Source of the DNA: Korobacter sp036501185
GTDB taxonomy: Bacteria; Acidobacteriota; Terriglobia; Terriglobales; Acidobacteriaceae
Direction of reading: 5' to 3'
Assembly: GCA_036501185.1 (NCBI GenBank)
Contig: DASYAU010000114.1
Location: forward strand, 1-64,000
Length of the DNA stretch: 64,000 nt
Made by a program: the position numbers and the translations under genes. Under the pieces are notes generated by a model. That model searched no databases, was not told the DNA's origin, and saw only the letters and a program-made list of their open reading frames with translations. Shown here piece after piece: positions 8,987 to 17,591 of this stretch; within the stretch, counting starts at the first letter, position 1, and the number at the start of each line of letters is the position of its first letter.

Positions 8987-10453
8987 ATGAAATTGAGGTA
9001 TTCGTTATTCATCGCGGCGTTGCTGATCGGCTTGTCCGCAGCTTCGTTCGCCGGCGTATTCGTATCGGTTGGAATCGCCCCACCGCCGATTCCTGTGTAC
9101 ACGCAACCAGCGTGTCCAGGTGCCGGGTACATTTGGACTCCTGGGTACTGGGCTTGGGGAGACGACGGCTACTACTGGGTACCGGGCACTTGGGTAGAAC
9201 CGCCTGAGGTGGGCATGTTATGGACGCCTGGCTATTGGGGCTGGAACAACGGCGCCTACATGTGGAACGACGGCTACTGGGGCCCACAGGTCGGTTTCTA
9301 TGGCGGCATTGATTACGGATTCGGCTACACCGGCCGAGGTTATGAAGGCGGTTACTGGCGCGGCCATGACTTCTACTACAACCGAAACGTCAACAACGTA
9401 AATGTCACCAACATTCACAACGTTTACAACAAGACGGTCATCGTGAACAATCGCGATCGCGTGAGCTACAACGGCGGCCGGGGCGGCATCGGTGCGCGTC
9501 CGACTGCCGAGCAGGAACGTTTTCGGAGCGAACACCACGTAGAAGCAACGGCAGCCCAGCAGCGGCATGTGCAAGAGGCTTCACATAACCGCGAACTGTT
9601 CGCCCGCAATAACGGTGGCAAGCCCGCCATTGCAGCTACCGCTCGTCCTGGAGACTTTCAGCACGCAGTCCCAGCTAAGGCGGTAGGAGGACGTGTAGAC
9701 CGCGCATCCCTGAACGCGAATTCCAAAACGGCGGCAGCTCGTCCAGGCACGGCACGAGCCAACGAACCCGCGCGTCCGGCAACGAACTCGCGGAACAACA
9801 ATGAAGCGAATACGCGTGGCCGCGAGGTTCCGCGTCCGGCAAACGCTACTTCGTCGCGTAACGAAACCCCGCGCACCGAGACTTCCCACAATGTGCCAAA
9901 GCCTCCAAGCGCAACCAATGAACATCGCACCAACGAAAACGCCCGGACGACTGCTCGTCCTTCCGCCGCCACGCCTTTGCGTAACGAAAATGCGCGGACA
10001 ACTTCCCATCCCACCAGCGCAGCGCCTGCGCGGAATGAGAACGCTCACAACGTTCCCAAGCCGCCCAGCGCTTCGCACAGCGAGAACGCACACGTAAATA
10101 GTCCGTCAACTCATGCTGAAACGGCGCCGAAGGCGAGCGCGGCTTCCCATGAAACTACGCCGCGTCCAGCGACTGCCCGGCCGGAACGCGAGTCGAACAC
10201 GCACGCGAGTGCGGGCATGCCGCAGGGTGAGGGTGCACCAAAGGGGCACAGCAGCCCGGCTCCTCATTCGGCGCCGAGCCACGAAAGCGCGGCTCCCTCA
10301 CATGCCCCGGCTTCTCATCAGGCACCGGCGCATGAAAACGCGGCTCCGTCGCACGCTAATACGCACGCGGCTCCGGCAGCCAAAAGCGAAGGGCATCCGG
10401 CTGCGGCTCCCAAGGCTTCGGCTCCGAAGGAGAACGACAAGAAGCCGAAGTAG
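8987..10453 (+). CDS. YXWGXW-repeat secreted protein with long low-complexity tail
   Basis: A 488-residue exported protein. A signal peptide (MKLRYSLFIAALLIGLSAASFA) precedes an aromatic block at residues 25-130 with repeated units of the type PGYWAWGDDGYYWVPGTW and MLWTPGYWGW, characteristic of the YXWGXW family. An Asn/Val-rich stretch follows (NVNNVNVTNIHNVYN). The rest, from about residue 170, is a Pro/Ala/Ser/Thr/Asn/His tail in which units such as RNENARTT, HNVPKPPSA and SHENAAPSH recur irregularly. Such proteins are probably cell-surface components and their function is unknown. A strong terminator follows directly. Confidence 0.8.
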   Translation: MKLRYSLFIAALLIGLSAASFAGVFVSVGIAPPPIPVYTQPACPGAGYIWTPGYWAWGDDGYYWVPGTWVEPPEVGMLWTPGYWGWNNGAYMWNDGYWGPQVGFYGGIDYGFGYTGRGYEGGYWRGHDFYYNRNVNNVNVTNIHNVYNKTVIVNNRDRVSYNGGRGGIGARPTAEQERFRSEHHVEATAAQQRHVQEASHNRELFARNNGGKPAIAATARPGDFQHAVPAKAVGGRVDRASLNANSKTAAARPGTARANEPARPATNSRNNNEANTRGREVPRPANATSSRNETPRTETSHNVPKPPSATNEHRTNENARTTARPSAATPLRNENARTTSHPTSAAPARNENAHNVPKPPSASHSENAHVNSPSTHAETAPKASAASHETTPRPATARPERESNTHASAGMPQGEGAPKGHSSPAPHSAPSHESAAPSHAPASHQAPAHENAAPSHANTHAAPAAKSEGHPAAAPKASAPKENDKKPK

Positions 10454-10474
10454 CGTTGTTACAACCCGGGCCTG

Positions 10475-10506
10475 AAAATGCCTCGCGATCTCGCGAGGCA
10501 TTTTTT
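10475..10506 (+). terminator. Rho-independent terminator after the YXWGXW gene
   Basis: aaaatgcctcgcga (10475-10488) pairs perfectly with tcgcgaggcatttt (10491-10504). The arm runs into a T tract (10501-10506). It lies between convergent genes. The A-rich left flank gives a T-rich tail on the other strand too, so it probably serves both. Confidence 0.88.
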
Positions 10507-10529
10507 CATACATCACGTACCCTTCTACG

Positions 10530-11636
10530 CTACTCCGATTGCCGCAAAACTACGCAGAGCAGCTCGCTGCGCTTCCAGAGCCGCATACGCGGACCCCATG
10601 TTCCGGTACCGCGGCCTACGATCACCGCCATGCCGTTCACTTCGTAACGTCCGCGCAGCAGCGGAAATGCCATCCGCACGAGATAGTTGAACGGCCAGAT
10701 CTGCCCTTCATGCGTATGGCCGGAAAACATCAGGTTTGCACCCAACTGCGCCGCCTTCTGCGCCAGGATCGGCGTATGCGACAGGAAGATAGTTGCACCC
10801 TGAGGGCGATCTCGCAGCGCCCGGTCTGCCGCGACCACCTGATCGCGGCGACCGTTCTTGCGAAATGCTGGATCGTCAACGCCAGCAATCACGAGGCCCG
10901 GAAAAACCTCTGCGTGTCCGTCGCGCAGCACGTGGAAGCCAGCGCTCCGCATCAATTCGAGGATCGGCTCGGGGCCAGCGTAGAACTCGTGGTTCCCGCT
11001 GACGGCATAAACGCCATGCGGTGCCCGGAATTTCCGCAACACCGGCAGCCACGCGGCGTGCGTTTCCTTTTCACCTTCGAAAATGTCGCCCACCAACAGG
11101 AGCAGATCGGGTTTAAGCGAAACGATCTGCGCGGCGCGGGCCGTCGCCCACCGATGGCCAAGCATTGATCCCAGATGGAGATCGCTTGCCACCACGACCA
11201 CCAGTCCATCGGCCTCCGTCGGTAACCCGGGCATCTCGACTTCGTAGCCCGTCACCGTCGGCGCGCGCCAGGCTTGAATGTATGCGATCGCGATGAGCAC
11301 CGCCGCCGCAAGCAGCGCGTACAAGCGGATCGTCACAATCTCCTGCGTGAAAACAGCGCCAAACAATGTGCACACATCGGCCGCCAAAAAGCAGACGAAG
11401 ACGAGAAAGAAAATCCCCACCCACGTCGCACCGACGTACTCCAGCACATGCGAGGAGCGTCCCAGATGATAGTGCTCCATGATCCGCGAGCCGATGTAGC
11501 TCAGCCCGAGAAACACCACGATTGGAACGAAGATGTGCGGCTGAAAGTGTCGCGCTACAAATGGAATCGAGTAGAGCCGATCGAGCACGTAGGCATGCAG
11601 TCCGCCCCAGATCAGTAGGATGATGACGAAAAACAA
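10530..11636 (-). CDS. Membrane-anchored metallophosphoesterase
   Basis: A 368-residue protein with several N-terminal membrane helices (residues 1-140) followed by a calcineurin-like phosphoesterase domain. The metal-binding blocks are DLHLGSM, VGDIFEGE, SGNHEFY, LSHTP and SGHTHEGQIWP, matching the YkuE/YaeI-type arrangement of D-x-H, GD, GNH and GHxH. YkuE-like enzymes hydrolyse phosphoesters at the membrane surface. YaeI-type members have been linked to lipid substrates. Start 11636 has agggagag nine bases upstream. It is divergent from the acyltransferase gene. Confidence 0.85.
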   Translation of the reverse strand: MFFVIILLIWGGLHAYVLDRLYSIPFVARHFQPHIFVPIVVFLGLSYIGSRIMEHYHLGRSSHVLEYVGATWVGIFFLVFVCFLAADVCTLFGAVFTQEIVTIRLYALLAAAVLIAIAYIQAWRAPTVTGYEVEMPGLPTEADGLVVVVASDLHLGSMLGHRWATARAAQIVSLKPDLLLLVGDIFEGEKETHAAWLPVLRKFRAPHGVYAVSGNHEFYAGPEPILELMRSAGFHVLRDGHAEVFPGLVIAGVDDPAFRKNGRRDQVVAADRALRDRPQGATIFLSHTPILAQKAAQLGANLMFSGHTHEGQIWPFNYLVRMAFPLLRGRYEVNGMAVIVGRGTGTWGPRMRLWKRSELLCVVLRQSE

Positions 11637-11702
11637 ACTTACGCTCTCCCTGATGGAAGTCTAAAGGCTCTCGTAGAATGTAGCTTCCACGGAGGCCCTT
11701 GC

Positions 11703-12857
11703 GTGCACGAGATCCGCGCTGCCCGCCGCTATGACGGCATCGACGTTTTGCGCGGTATCTCCATCCTCGCCGTGCTTGTGCACCACATTCACATCCGTCT
11801 CATGTTCAATCACGTCTCGTTTGAAAAGATGCTGCCGGCGTGGATCGGTCGCATTCTCTTCTGGAACGGTGCCAACGGCGTCACCGTCTTCTTCGCGATC
11901 TCCGGCTTTCTCATCACCAGCATGTCTGTGCGCAGATGGAAGGGTCTCCCTGGAATACGTCCGACCGAGTTCTATTGGCTGCGCTTTGCCCGGATCGCTC
12001 CGCTCCTCATCGCGCTTCTCGCCGTGCTTAGTGTCCTCCATCTTGAACACGTCACCGGGTTCGTGATCACGAAGACTTCCCTGTCGCGTGCACTCGTAGC
12101 TGCCCTCACTTTCCACGTGAACTGGCTGGAAGCGGCGCACGGGTATCTGCCTGGCAACTGGGACGTTCTGTGGTCGCTCTCCAACGAAGAAGTGTTCTAT
12201 CTTTTTTTCCCGCTGGCATGCCTGGTTCTTCGCCGCCGTTGGATGCTTCTCAGCTTTCTCGCCGCATTCGTCATCACCGGCCCTTTCGCGCGGACGTTGA
12301 CCCATAACGGACTTTGGGCCGACTACGGCTATCTATCCTGCATGGATGGCATCGCGCTCGGTTGCCTCGCAGCCTTGGCGACACCGTGGCTACGGGAGAG
12401 ACCGGGAGTGCTGACCACGACGCGAATCGCCGGCGTCAGTCTGATGGTGCTCGTCCTCTGCCTGAGACCGCTCGTGCGAACGCTGCACCTTTACGAGACT
12501 GGGTTGGACTTCACCGCCCTGGCTCTCGGCACCGTTCTCCTTCTCATCCCGATTGCGGTCGCCAACCGCACGGGATCAAAGATCTCGTCTCCGCTGCGCT
12601 GGCTGGGTCGCAACAGCTACGAAATCTATCTGACACACATGTTCGTCGTGATGTTCGGAGTGCAAATCTTCGTCGCACAGAAGTGGCCGGTGATGCTGGC
12701 ACCGGTGTACAGCGTCGTACTTTTGTTGCTGGCGATTGCCGTGGGCGCTGCCGTCGCACGCTGGTACACCGAACCGCTCAACCGCAGGCTGCGCGCGAAT
12801 TCCACCGCGGGCCGAAAAGCAGCAGCTCCTCTAGCGGACAGTGCTGCTGGTTCTTGA
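11703..12857 (+). CDS. Acyltransferase 3 (OafA/YrhL family) membrane protein
   Basis: A 384-residue polytopic membrane protein. The family signature GIDVLRGISILAVLVHHI contains the conserved Arg and His, and an SLSNEEVFYLFFPL block occurs near residues 158-173. About ten hydrophobic helices follow. Such enzymes O-acylate surface polysaccharides, peptidoglycan or other extracytoplasmic glycans. The acceptor cannot be inferred from context. The GTG start at 11703 has cacggagg upstream. Confidence 0.85.
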   Translation: MHEIRAARRYDGIDVLRGISILAVLVHHIHIRLMFNHVSFEKMLPAWIGRILFWNGANGVTVFFAISGFLITSMSVRRWKGLPGIRPTEFYWLRFARIAPLLIALLAVLSVLHLEHVTGFVITKTSLSRALVAALTFHVNWLEAAHGYLPGNWDVLWSLSNEEVFYLFFPLACLVLRRRWMLLSFLAAFVITGPFARTLTHNGLWADYGYLSCMDGIALGCLAALATPWLRERPGVLTTTRIAGVSLMVLVLCLRPLVRTLHLYETGLDFTALALGTVLLLIPIAVANRTGSKISSPLRWLGRNSYEIYLTHMFVVMFGVQIFVAQKWPVMLAPVYSVVLLLLAIAVGAAVARWYTEPLNRRLRANSTAGRKAAAPLADSAAGS

Positions 12858-12944
12858 CACTTTTTTATCCAACCAGAACCGGCCACCTTTCATCCGTCAT
12901 GAGCAGAACTGTTGCGCTCAGCCGCAACTTTCAGGGTGGTGTTC

Positions 12945-13037
12945 ATGATTCTGGTCATCGTAATGGCAGCCACAGCAGTCACCATCGCAACTTGGATCAT
13001 CATCGGCGGCGGTAGCCGCCGTCACTGGACGCGCTGA
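12945..13037 (+). CDS. Possible 30-residue single-helix membrane peptide
   Basis: ATG at 12945 opens a 30-codon frame that reads as one strongly hydrophobic helix (residues 1-19, MILVIVMAATAVTIATWII) followed by GGGSRRHWTR. An agggtgg site lies seven to eight bases upstream. The composition and positive cytoplasmic tail resemble real small membrane proteins. No homologue is recognised, and the reading could be chance. It ends just before a convergent DinB gene. Confidence 0.3.
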   Translation: MILVIVMAATAVTIATWIIIGGGSRRHWTR

Positions 13038-13040
13038 ACT

Positions 13041-13535
13041 CTAACGCGGCATCGCCTCGATCTGCGCTAGGTGGTTAAGATCGTGGCCCGCGCAGAGCTG
13101 GACGATCTTCCTCGCGGTCTCCTTGCCACGTTCCGAATGCATCCCGTAGTGTTCCCACTGTTCCTCAGTCAACGATCGATAGAGCGCCAGGTTCGCTGCG
13201 CGCAATGCGCGAAATGCTACCAGGGCTACATCGAGATCAGCTTTGCCGTAGCGCGTGGCCCACGCGTCCTGGTCAAAGCCCTGAATAGCAATCCCGTTCT
13301 GCCCCAATACCAGCCGCACACGCACCCCTACCATCATCTCCACCTCCGAAAGGTGGATGACAATCTCGGCGGGCGACCACTTTTCCGGCGCCGGACGCTT
13401 CCGCCATTCCTCAGGTGAAAAATGCTCGAGCGCCTTGTCGAGCTTTCCTGGAGTCTGTGCGAGCACCTCCAACGGGTCGACCGACCCTAAGGTGCCTATG
13501 ATCCGTTGTACGTATGCCTGGGTGGTTTCAGCCAT
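13041..13535 (-). CDS. DinB-family protein (four-helix, putative metal-dependent hydrolase or thiol transferase fold)
   Basis: A 164-residue DinB/YfiT-like protein. It carries the typical KWSPAEIVIHLSEVE helix with a candidate metal-binding His and ends with AGHDLNHLAQIEAM, which supplies the second His pair (HDxNH). Members bind a divalent metal in a four-helix bundle. Some are bacillithiol or mycothiol transferases, and most are uncharacterised. A related gene lies at 17588. Confidence 0.8.
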   Translation of the reverse strand: MAETTQAYVQRIIGTLGSVDPLEVLAQTPGKLDKALEHFSPEEWRKRPAPEKWSPAEIVIHLSEVEMMVGVRVRLVLGQNGIAIQGFDQDAWATRYGKADLDVALVAFRALRAANLALYRSLTEEQWEHYGMHSERGKETARKIVQLCAGHDLNHLAQIEAMPR

Positions 13536-13704
13536 AAATCTCCTTTGTCGAGCGATGGATCATAGATGTACTTCGACTTGTAAAGATTCGTCGGGCGTGA
13601 CCTTCGTCCCATCAACTTTCGCGCAAAGCCTTCTTCCAAAGTGCCATTGAGCCGCGACGCCCCCTCAGCTACGCTGTGGACACTTTATCGATGGGCGGAA
13701 CACC

Positions 13705-14073
13705 ATGACGGTCGGCGAGCACCAGCGTCGCGCGCCAAGCTGGTTGTTAGGTACAGGGATCAGCGCCGCGATTGCGGCCATTTTGATTTTTCTGGTGCGT
13801 GGCACTCACCGCTCCGCCCTCGTTCCCGTCGTATTCATAGTAATTATCATTCTGTGCGCACGATATTTCGGCCTCCTCGCGGGAATTATCGGCTCGGTGC
13901 TCTCCACCGCCCTCTTCGCCATTTTCCTATTCCAACCCTACGGCAGCCTCCGCGTTCAGGATTCACAGGCGCTGTCGAACCTCGGCCTGCTTTTATTTGC
14001 TGGAGTCGCACTCTCCTACGCGAATGCCGAGGACGAAGAAAAGCCAAAAGGTTCTGCACCCCGCGCGCATTAA
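13705..14073 (+). CDS. DUF4118-like small membrane protein
   Basis: A 122-residue protein with three or four membrane helices and the phrase ARYFGLLAGIIGSVLSTALFAIFLFQP, which matches the DUF4118 membrane module of KdpD-type histidine kinases. No HisKA or HATPase region follows, and the protein ends with a charged tail. It may be a stand-alone membrane sensor module or a remnant of a kinase. The start ATG is preceded by gggcgga. It converges with the decarboxylase gene at a distance of two bases. Confidence 0.65.
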   Translation: MTVGEHQRRAPSWLLGTGISAAIAAILIFLVRGTHRSALVPVVFIVIIILCARYFGLLAGIIGSVLSTALFAIFLFQPYGSLRVQDSQALSNLGLLLFAGVALSYANAEDEEKPKGSAPRAH

Positions 14074-14075
14074 AG

Positions 14076-15506
14076 CTATTGCGCAGCCTCTTTGATCAGC
14101 TTCCACGCTGCTTGCACGTGCCGCAGTTCAGTGCGCGTTTGCCCCACACAGAAACGTAACGTGTACTTGCCGTCCAGTTTGGTGTGTGACATGAACATTC
14201 TTCCGCTCGCGTTCACTTTCTTCAGCAACTGCTCGCTCGCATCGTCGCCCGACTTTAAGCGAAAACACACCAGGTTCAACGGATGCGGCGCAGCAATCTC
14301 GAAACGCTCATCCTCTTTCACCCACCCAGCGAACTTCTGCGCCCACTGCACATGCTGGCGAATGTGGAACTGCAATCCCTCGACCCCGTAGTAACGGATC
14401 ACGAACCACAATTTCATCGCGCGGAAACGGCGCCCGAGTGGAACATGCCAGTCGCGGTAATCAATCACCGCTCCTGCCTCCGACGCCTGGTTGCGCAAAT
14501 ATTCCGGCACCACGCTCAGGCTACTGATCAATGCTCGACGGTCCTTCACGTAAAACACCGTACAATCGAAGTTCGTAAACATCCATTTGTGCGGATTGAA
14601 AGCATAGCTGTCGGCGAGTTCCACGCCTTTATGTGTCCAGCGGAACTCCGGGCACAGCGCCGCAGTCCCGGCCATGGCAGCATCCACATGTAGCCAAACC
14701 CCATGCTTCCGGCAAACCTCCGCAATCTCCGCTATCGGGTCCAACCCAAGGCTCGAAGTCGTACCGATCGTGGCACACACGAAGAACGGTAGCTTCCCTG
14801 CGCCCTTGTCTTCGGAAATCATTCGGTCCAGCGACTCCGGCCGCATTGCGAATTCGCGATCCACCTCCACCAACCGCAGGTTCTTGCTTCCAATCCCGGC
14901 GATTTTGATGTCCTTTTCCACGTGTGAGTGCGCCTGGTTCGAGGTGTACGCCACCAGCGGCATGCGGCAACCCTCTTCGTTCGAAGCTCCATTCGTTATC
15001 TGTTCTCGCGCCGCCAAAAGTGCGCAGAGCGAGGCACTCGAAGCTGTATCCTGGATCACGCCGCCACCCGCACTCATTGACAAAAAATGGTCCGGGAGCC
15101 CAAGCATCTCCACCAGCCAGTCGAGCACTTTCATCTCGACTTCCGTGCACGCGGGGCTCGTCGCCCACAGCATTCCCTGCACTCCCAGCCCGGAAGAAAC
15201 CAGGTCTCCGAGGATCGAGGGACCCGAGCTATTCGACGGGAAGTATGCGTAGAAATTCGGCGACTGCCAGTGGGTGATCCCCGGCAACACAATACGATCC
15301 ATGTCCGGTAACAATTTCGTGACCGCCTCGCCTTTCGCCGGCGGATGGTCAGGAATCGCGCGATAAACCTCGCCGGGCAGGACCGACGAGAGCACCGGCA
15401 AATCCTCCACTCGCTCGTGATACGCGGCAATCCAATCCAGCACTTCACGGCCCGCGTCGCGAAATTCCGCAGGCTGCATGTGGAAACTTTTCTTCGCCTC
15501 TTCCAT
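14076..15506 (-). CDS. Group II pyridoxal-phosphate aromatic-L-amino-acid decarboxylase
   Basis: A 476-residue PLP enzyme close in layout to plant and animal aromatic amino acid decarboxylases (DOPA, tyrosine or tryptophan). The N-terminal region shows FRDAGREVLDWIAAYHERVEDLPV. The substrate region has HWQSPNFYAYFPSNSS. The cofactor pocket has LHVDAAMAGTA, with the aspartate that pairs to the PLP nitrogen. The Schiff-base lysine is in FNPHKWMFTNFDC. Expected products are tryptamine, tyramine, phenethylamine or dopamine plus CO2. Substrate cannot be fixed from sequence alone. The start ATG is at 15506. No transporter is adjacent. Confidence 0.9.
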   Translation of the reverse strand: MEEAKKSFHMQPAEFRDAGREVLDWIAAYHERVEDLPVLSSVLPGEVYRAIPDHPPAKGEAVTKLLPDMDRIVLPGITHWQSPNFYAYFPSNSSGPSILGDLVSSGLGVQGMLWATSPACTEVEMKVLDWLVEMLGLPDHFLSMSAGGGVIQDTASSASLCALLAAREQITNGASNEEGCRMPLVAYTSNQAHSHVEKDIKIAGIGSKNLRLVEVDREFAMRPESLDRMISEDKGAGKLPFFVCATIGTTSSLGLDPIAEIAEVCRKHGVWLHVDAAMAGTAALCPEFRWTHKGVELADSYAFNPHKWMFTNFDCTVFYVKDRRALISSLSVVPEYLRNQASEAGAVIDYRDWHVPLGRRFRAMKLWFVIRYYGVEGLQFHIRQHVQWAQKFAGWVKEDERFEIAAPHPLNLVCFRLKSGDDASEQLLKKVNASGRMFMSHTKLDGKYTLRFCVGQTRTELRHVQAAWKLIKEAAQ

Positions 15507-15762
15507 GCAAGTAGCCTATCAAAGGCGCGCCGTGGACGCGGTGCTCTGCCTAAGGTCGCGTTACACGGAACGCTGGCAGAGGGTACGAGATACGATAGAT
15601 ACCGCTTTCCCGAATCGAGCAACCCCGCTAGAATCGGTCTACGAGTGATGCCTGCCGCCCGATTCCCGCAAGTACAGCGTCGGGAGTACCATTGGTTTCC
15701 TTCGGCACTCTGCCGGAAAATGGACAGTGAGCAAGAGTGGCCTCGTCCCGAGGAGGCGTAGT

Positions 15763-16170
15763 TTGCACGACAATAGGAACATCGAAGTCCGCTGCCGGAC
15801 CCTCTGGTCCGAAATCCTCAAGGCGCTCGATACCCGCATCCATTCCGTCAATCACTACATGCCCGACAAGCGCAGCCACATTGTCTGCAGCGAAGTCAGC
15901 GATGAGGCCATCCACTTGCACCACGCTTCATCCGAGCGGAGCATCATCGCGTCGCTCGACCTCAAGAAGCACGCAATCCATCTGAAGGAATACCACGACC
16001 GCGAATTGCAGCACGCCGTCGGGCGCAAAGACATGCCACTCTCCATGCTGGCCGATGGCGAACTCTACGTCACCGACGGCAACGAGTTGAAAGCCGATGC
16101 GATGGAAGTTGCGAAGGCGCTGCTCGATATCCTTCTCGCAGCAAAGGAAAAGAAACACGTCGCGTCGTAG
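15763..16170 (+). CDS. Conserved-looking hypothetical protein
   Basis: A 135-residue soluble protein without signal peptide or membrane helix. The TTG start is set by a perfect aggagg at 15751-15756, six bases upstream. Visible features are a charged N-terminal helix (CRTLWSEILKALDTRIHSVN) and a beta-rich middle (IIASLDLKKHAIHLKEYHD). Its C-terminal helix ends in Lys-rich AKEKKHVAS. I do not recognise the family. A hairpin terminator follows. Confidence 0.6.
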   Translation: MHDNRNIEVRCRTLWSEILKALDTRIHSVNHYMPDKRSHIVCSEVSDEAIHLHHASSERSIIASLDLKKHAIHLKEYHDRELQHAVGRKDMPLSMLADGELYVTDGNELKADAMEVAKALLDILLAAKEKKHVAS

Positions 16171-16192
16171 AACCGAGTGACTCGCGATGTGT

Positions 16193-16218
16193 GCGGCGGC
16201 CTCAGGGCCGTCGTTTTC
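16193..16218 (+). terminator. Rho-independent terminator
   Basis: gcggcggcc (16193-16201) pairs with ggccgtcgt (16206-16214), including two G-T pairs, around a tcag loop. The stem is followed by tttc. It closes the hypothetical gene ending at 16170 and faces the minus-strand gene ending at 16225. Confidence 0.65.
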
Positions 16219-16224
16219 ATTGGC

Positions 16225-16650
16225 TCACATCTGCGAAATCACAAACGGCTTCGGCACTTCGAGGTGCTGACGATGGATGAGGTTTCGCGATGCGACCTCT
16301 GCCACTGCATCGGCATGCACTATGTACTGCCCCGGAGGCAACGCTGTGTCGAAGCGAATTGGCAAGCTCGTGGAATGGGGTGGCAGAGTAAAGTGCTGGT
16401 ACCCGAGCGCGAACGCTTTGCCGATCTCGTTCACCGCCTCAACGATCACCGTCTGGTCGAAGCTGTCGTCCGACTGGTTCGTCACCACAACTGTTCCGCG
16501 CAGCGAGCGCACATCGAGCGTTGGACCTGTGCGCCACTGGGCGACCATGGGAGCTTTCGAAAGTTCAGATTTCGTTTGAGGAGCAGGCGCTTTTTGCGCC
16601 GGCAGGGTGGCGGCAATAAAGATTGCGAAGGCGGCGGAATAAAAACGCAT
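16225..16650 (-). CDS. Small secreted protein of unknown function
   Basis: A 141-residue protein with signal peptide (MRFYSAAFAIFIAATLPAQ). The mature part looks like a single beta-sandwich: GTVVVTNQSDDSFDQTVIVEAV, FTLPPHSTSLPIRFD and LPPGQYIVHADA resemble Ig-like or CARDB-type strands. It may be a periplasmic binding or adhesion module. It lies 35 bases downstream of the receiver-like gene on the same strand and could share a transcript. Confidence 0.6.
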   Translation of the reverse strand: MRFYSAAFAIFIAATLPAQKAPAPQTKSELSKAPMVAQWRTGPTLDVRSLRGTVVVTNQSDDSFDQTVIVEAVNEIGKAFALGYQHFTLPPHSTSLPIRFDTALPPGQYIVHADAVAEVASRNLIHRQHLEVPKPFVISQM

Positions 16651-16685
16651 ATCCGGGTTCGACGCGCGCGACGTCGCTTCGGCAG

Positions 16686-17030
16686 CTACTGCTCGATCGA
16701 GCCTTTGAGGCGCGAACGAACAATATCTTCATGATCCGCCACGCAGATCCATGCATGCACGTCGTCAGGCAGCTGATCAGGAGCGTGCATGGCGCTCAGG
16801 ATTACGATTCTCGCATCCCCGTGGCGTGCCTTAATGGGAAAAACGACGTCCGCGAGTTCGTAACCACCACCGCTGGTAAGCAGCACCAGCGGTACCGGCT
16901 TGGTTGCCATCTGTTTCAACATTTCGCCTACTGACTGCGTCGGCAAAAAATCCAAGCCGATGCTGTCGACCATGCGCCTATGCCAATCGAGGGAGGTACG
17001 CGTCGGGTGGTAGTAAATTGCCGTCGCCAT
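16686..17030 (-). CDS. Small receiver-like (CheY-fold) protein, degenerate
   Basis: A 114-residue soluble protein. The spacing of predicted strands (TAIYYHP, VPLVLLTSGGG, DARIVILSAMH, VHAWICVADH) resembles a response-regulator receiver domain. The usual phospho-acceptor aspartate position is occupied by LLTSGG and the acidic pair near the N-terminus is missing. It may bind a partner without being phosphorylated. An agagag site precedes the ATG. I am moderately sure of the gene and unsure of the fold. Confidence 0.5.
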   Translation of the reverse strand: MATAIYYHPTRTSLDWHRRMVDSIGLDFLPTQSVGEMLKQMATKPVPLVLLTSGGGYELADVVFPIKARHGDARIVILSAMHAPDQLPDDVHAWICVADHEDIVRSRLKGSIEQ

Positions 17031-17198
17031 TTGGCTCTCTTGTACGCCTGCTACGTTTCACTGACGCTCAAAAGTTTGGTACAGGGTATTCGTGTTGCCA
17101 ATCCCCGAACCATGGGACATCATTCGCCAGGAATTCTACTCCTCCATGCCCTCACGGTTGGGGACTGCTGCTCATTTTCGAATGGATACAATGAGCGC

Positions 17199-17591
17199 GT
17201 GACCTTATCCGGCGAGCATGACCTGAAAACTCTCCTCCGAAATATGAACCCGTCCCTCTCCCGTGAGGAATTCGTCTTCTGCTCCGTGGACGACGCCCAC
17301 CACCTCCCGGCGCTGGCCATCTATCGCGAAGCCGAGGGCACTACGCTCATCATGGAACGCAGTGAGGCGGATCGACGCCGGATGAAATCCGTCTTTCCCT
17401 GTCGGCGCATCACCCTGAACGTCCATTCGTCGCTGGATGCGGTGGGCTTTCTCTCGGTTGTCGTCCAGGAGCTGTCCGCGGCAAGCATCAGCACGAACGT
17501 GGTCTCAGCCTATTATCACGACCATCTTTTTGTGGCTTCCCAGGATGCCGAGCGTGCGCTCGCGATTTTAAAAGCTATGGCCGCGAACTAA
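17199..17591 (+). CDS. ACT-domain protein
   Basis: A 130-residue protein with a C-terminal ACT-like region: RRITLNVHSSLDAVGFLSVVVQELSAASISTNVVSAYYHDHLFV matches the beta-alpha-beta-beta-alpha pattern of ACT domains that bind amino acids. The N-terminal half (FVFCSVDDAHHLPALAIYREAEGTTLIM) is typical of DUF2241/ACT_7-type proteins. It is probably a small-molecule sensor or allosteric subunit. The GTG at 17199 is the most plausible start and its ribosome site is weak. It overlaps the convergent DinB-like gene by 4 bases. Confidence 0.7.
   Translation: MTLSGEHDLKTLLRNMNPSLSREEFVFCSVDDAHHLPALAIYREAEGTTLIMERSEADRRRMKSVFPCRRITLNVHSSLDAVGFLSVVVQELSAASISTNVVSAYYHDHLFVASQDAERALAILKAMAAN

Noticed and set aside
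9600..10450. CRISPR-like or tandem DNA repeats
   Set aside because: The units are irregular, in frame and low-complexity coding. There are no spacers and no cas genes.
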